A stretch of 32,035 nucleotides of DNA from contig JAABSA010000041.1 of assembly GCA_011390635.1 (NCBI GenBank), positions 1 through 32,035 of the forward strand, given 5' to 3'. The stretch is from Desulfotignum sp. Lineage in GTDB: Bacteria; Desulfobacterota; Desulfobacteria; Desulfobacterales; Desulfobacteraceae. Position numbers and translations under genes: made by a program. The notes beneath the pieces were generated by a model, which worked only from the letters and a program-made list of their open reading frames with translations, made no database searches and was not told where the DNA came from. Within the stretch, counting starts at the first letter, position 1. Every line of letters begins with the position of its first letter. Shown piece after piece: positions 28,974-32,035 of this stretch.

Positions 28974-31900
28974 TTCATCTGCAAACTGAAAATCTGCATC
29001 AGGGTTTCGCCCTGATCGTCAAGCCCTCTGGTGTCCCAGGTGAGCACTTCATCGGTTTGTGCCCGCAACCGGGCTTCCAGCGTTATCTTTTCCCCTGTCT
29101 CAACTTTTCTGAAACACCGCATCTCCCCGATTTCCAGGGGAATCATGGACCGGGGCTCTGATGGGTCTGTGACAGCAATGTGGCAGCACACCAACTGCAG
29201 AAGCGCCTCGAAAAGGTACGGGGAATACTGGTATTTTGCGTTCACAAGATTTGCAAAGTCACATGTCGCAGGATAGATGGTCCGGCCCCGTATGACGCCC
29301 GGACCTGTACCGTCAAGAAATTCTATCACCCGGTACCGGCCCCCGAGGCCACTGCGGTCTTTGTACCATTTCAGCACTTTTTTACGGTTCATGGGCCTTG
29401 TTCTAAGCTCGTCCGGCCGGATGGGAAAATCCAGGAACCCTTTCCCGGGCGTTTCTCCTCCGCCGCCAAGGATCACCTGGCCGCTGCATTGCAGGGCAAA
29501 GTGTTCCATCAATCTCCCTACCGGGGAGATCTCCTGTGCCGACAGGGAGGTATCGCACAATACCTCCCGGATGCTGTCACCGGCCCTGCAGCAGGAAATC
29601 CGGGCCGGTCTCGGAACCCCGGGCCGGCATTCAATCATGTCCATGAGCCGGACTTTTCGGACACCCTGCACCTGGAGGTGGGGATACAGTATCCGGGCTG
29701 CTTCCATAAAGGTCTCCAGAACCATGGTGGCGGATACGATGGGATGCTTGATGAACTTGAAAGGCCTGTGATCCGTGATCCAGAGATCTTTTTCCAGGGA
29801 AAAGGACCGGCAGGCTTCCAGTTTTTCATGACAAAGATCCAGGGTTAAAATCTTTTCTATCATGGGAAAGTCCCCGGGCGTAAAGGACAAGAGGCCGGAA
29901 TCCAGATCTCCACCAGGCAAAGGAGGCGTTCGGTCATTGCGCAATACCGTCTTCACAGACGGCAGCTTTTTCATGAACATCACCCAATGGTCTTCGGCCG
30001 GGGCGAAAATGAGTTCCCGGCAGAAAAGTCCTGCAAGTTCATTCACATGAATGTATGCAACCCCTTTTTGCTTCAACAGTGCCTGGATTTCCGGATCATC
30101 TGCCATGCCCGCCCCCTCAACAGGAGGAAGCATCAGGGCTTTGAACCGGACAGCCTTGTTTTCCCGGCCCAGGTGCCTCAGCAGGGCGGACATCATCCGG
30201 TTGGCCGCAGCGTAATTGGCCTGTCCGGGATTTCCCTGGATTGCCGCTGCCGAGGAAAGACCTACAAAAAACTTCAATCCGGCATTTTGGGCAGATAAGA
30301 ACAGATGCCAGGCGCCTGAGAATTTGACATCCGTGACCATGGAAAAATCATCCAGGGTCATACGGCTTAGGGGACCGTCTCTGAGGATACCTGCACTGTG
30401 AATGATCCCGTCGATTCTGCCGTAACGGTGGATCACCTCTTCCAGGACAGCCTGAACCGCCTCAGGGTCGGTTACATCGCAGGTATGGTAGACTGCCTCA
30501 ATTCCTGAGGCGTGTAAATCTGCCAGGGTCCGGGTAATTTCCGATGCCCTGGAATCAATCGTGACCGCCCCGGAAGATGCGTGTTCAGCAAGGGGGTTTG
30601 CCGGATCACTTTCCGGATCAAGAAGCGTCCTTCCCAGAAAGACCAGGCGGGGCATGAAAGGAGCAAGACCACGGGCCAGGTGGGAGCTGATACCGGTTGC
30701 CCCCCCGGACATGACGACAACGTCTCCGGGGCATAGATTCAGATTTGATGAACCATTGAAAACCGACGGGGCCAGATGTCCCTCTGACGTGAGGAATTTT
30801 CCATCACGATGGATCATCTCCACCACTGCACATCCTCTATCCAGCGCATGGCGCATGGCTTTTTGAAGATCGGTATCTTCTTCTATTTCCAGTGTGCGGA
30901 ACTGGACGGACGGGTATTCCCGGGCAGCGCTTAAGAATAGTCCGAGCATCCCCTCCGCCAGCAACTGAACAGACGTTCCGGTATCTTCAGCAGAATGAAT
31001 CAGCATGATGAATTTTTTAGCCGAAGACTCCAGAAATGCCTTTACAAGGAGAAAGAATCCTTTAAGAAGCTGAGAAACCTCCGTCATACTGCCCAGCTTT
31101 ATCGGTCCTCCCCGGCCGAGGATGATGACCATCCCGGAAACAGGAACCAGGTCTGCAATTTTATCTACAGCTCGCAAGGCCCCCTCTTCGGTCCGGATGT
31201 CATAACTCGGTTTTCCGGGATCGAAGCTTTCCTGAATAAATCCCATTGGAAACGGGTTAACTTTATAGCCGGTTCGAAGAATATCCCCTGCACGTTCGGC
31301 AATCTTGTCATCCCCGTCAGGTGAGAAGAAAAGGACGGATTCGTCCGGGATTAATTCCAAAGGAGCAGAATTCTTTGGCTCAATTGCTGCGTGATCAAAT
31401 AAGAGCCGGTTCAGGCTTGCCTCATCCTTTGAGCAGTTTTCGCGTTTATCCTGCACAGGGTTTTGGTCAAGCCCGTCAGCATCCGCATGCAGGCCGCTGC
31501 CTTTTTGTCCGGCAGTTAATTTGGAGATCCCTTCAGCAATATCCTTCACAGTACGGACATCGATAAAATCCTCCAGTTCGATGGTGATCCGGAACTGGCG
31601 TTCTACCGCATCCATGATGATGGGAAGGCGGCTGGACCGGATGGAAAGATCTTTTCTCAGGTCCATGTCGGGCTGGATCTCGTCTCTGTTGAATCCAGTC
31701 GCATCCATGATGATTTGAATCAGCCTCTCCATGAGATCTTCACCCTCAGCAGCAGAGCCGGATGATTCAACAGATACAGGAGCAATCTGTTTTAATTCTT
31801 CAGGAGGCCCAAACCCGCCGAACATGGATTTAATAACGCTTGACAGCTCACCTTGTTTGAACTTCGGGTTAAGCTCCCGGCGGATGGCTTCCAGAATATT

Positions 31901-32035
31901 GGACTTCAGAAACTGACCGGAGTTCTCCATCACGAATCGGTTGATTTCTCTTTGAATGATCTGTGCCATTGGACTTGCATCTGCGTTCCCGGATTTTTGC
32001 GGCGCTAAACCCAATACCAGGATGTTCCGAAGCGG
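28958..32035 (-). CDS. Polyketide synthase, C-terminal part (ACP-KR-DH), 5' end outside window
   Basis: The frame is open to the right edge, with no convincing start inside the window (the first possible start is TTG at 32014). The gene therefore begins beyond it, and KS/AT domains are probably there. Numbering from 32014: an acyl-carrier domain (~92-165) with S127 in DLSIRSSRLP as the probable phosphopantetheine site; a linker; a ketoreductase (~430-640) with SGGATGIS, IIHSAG, S587/S588, Y601 and N605; and a double-hotdog dehydratase (~715-1018) with H749 in LWITDHRPFKF. Reduced, dehydrated chain building suggests a fatty or polyene-like product. Downstream genes for a PPTase, an ABC exporter and an alpha-oxoamine synthase are packed tightly behind it. 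No thioesterase domain is visible at the C-terminus, so release probably depends on another enzyme. Confidence 0.85.
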   Translation of the reverse strand, partial: PLRNILVLGLAPQKSGNADASPMAQIIQREINRFVMENSGQFLKSNILEAIRRELNPKFKQGELSSVIKSMFGGFGPPEELKQIAPVSVESSGSAAEGEDLMERLIQIIMDATGFNRDEIQPDMDLRKDLSIRSSRLPIIMDAVERQFRITIELEDFIDVRTVKDIAEGISKLTAGQKGSGLHADADGLDQNPVQDKRENCSKDEASLNRLLFDHAAIEPKNSAPLELIPDESVLFFSPDGDDKIAERAGDILRTGYKVNPFPMGFIQESFDPGKPSYDIRTEEGALRAVDKIADLVPVSGMVIILGRGGPIKLGSMTEVSQLLKGFFLLVKAFLESSAKKFIMLIHSAEDTGTSVQLLAEGMLGLFLSAAREYPSVQFRTLEIEEDTDLQKAMRHALDRGCAVVEMIHRDGKFLTSEGHLAPSVFNGSSNLNLCPGDVVVMSGGATGISSHLARGLAPFMPRLVFLGRTLLDPESDPANPLAEHASSGAVTIDSRASEITRTLADLHASGIEAVYHTCDVTDPEAVQAVLEEVIHRYGRIDGIIHSAGILRDGPLSRMTLDDFSMVTDVKFSGAWHLFLSAQNAGLKFFVGLSSAAAIQGNPGQANYAAANRMMSALLRHLGRENKAVRFKALMLPPVEGAGMADDPEIQALLKQKGVAYIHVNELAGLFCRELIFAPAEDHWVMFMKKLPSVKTVLRNDRTPPLPGGDLDSGLLSFTPGDFPMIEKILTLDLCHEKLEACRSFSLEKDLWITDHRPFKFIKHPIVSATMVLETFMEAARILYPHLQVQGVRKVRLMDMIECRPGVPRPARISCCRAGDSIREVLCDTSLSAQEISPVGRLMEHFALQCSGQVILGGGGETPGKGFLDFPIRPDELRTRPMNRKKVLKWYKDRSGLGGRYRVIEFLDGTGPGVIRGRTIYPATCDFANLVNAKYQYSPYLFEALLQLVCCHIAVTDPSEPRSMIPLEIGEMRCFRKVETGEKITLEARLRAQTDEVLTWDTRGLDDQGETLMQIFSLQMKWISD

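Overview
The window looks like a chromosomal segment of a Gram-negative anaerobe, most plausibly a Desulfobacterota (sulfate-reducer type) organism. That is an inference from gene content and style: a sigma-54 activator, a DUF4070 radical SAM protein, a PAS hybrid kinase with a CxxC cluster, an ADP-forming acyl-CoA synthetase, and a polyketide/alpha-oxoamine-synthase lipid cluster. No rRNA, tRNA, CRISPR array or insertion sequence was recognised.

Plus-strand half (1-21958). The left edge carries the last ~97 residues of a sigma-54 enhancer-binding protein. A long co-directional run follows (548-12892): an ABM-fold protein, a B12-binding radical SAM enzyme, a GT4/six-hairpin fusion, a GT4/cupin fusion, two consecutive GH130-like proteins, a SIS isomerase, a PIG-L deacetylase, another GT4, a GH100-like six-hairpin glycosidase and a 46-residue Gly/Lys-rich protein. 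A strong terminator (12921-12960) closes it. This reads as a system that builds and remodels a mannose- and/or amino-sugar-containing glycan or oligosaccharide. A second unit (13249-19197) holds an ADP-forming acyl-CoA synthetase fused to a GNAT domain, a hybrid histidine kinase and a cardiolipin-synthase-like PLD enzyme. A third (19453-21242) holds a DUF2254 membrane protein and a small eRF1-domain-3-like protein, followed by a PIN-domain toxin-antitoxin pair (21282-21958).

The most striking non-coding structure is a set of three matched control regions, upstream of 548, 13249 and 19453. Each has a 14-bp palindrome of the form GGTCAyATrTGACC with a second copy or half-site 17-18 bp away. About 129-131 bp downstream of the pair's centre lies a -24/-12 element. 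The first two -24/-12 elements share an identical 16-mer. This suggests that one sigma-54 activator, perhaps the one ending at 293, drives the three units as one regulon.

Minus-strand half (21979-32035). Eight overlapping or nearly touching genes are read right to left: the 3' part of a large PKS (ACP-KR-DH, running off the right edge), a 4'-phosphopantetheinyl transferase, an ABC-2 ATPase and permease, a SPASM radical SAM protein, a GT-B-like transferase, a serine-palmitoyltransferase-like alpha-oxoamine synthase and an SDR. This looks like a dedicated pathway for a sphingoid-like or other amino-polyketide lipid: chain made on a PKS, released by condensation with an amino acid, ketone reduced, head group added, product exported. 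The exact product cannot be read from the sequence.
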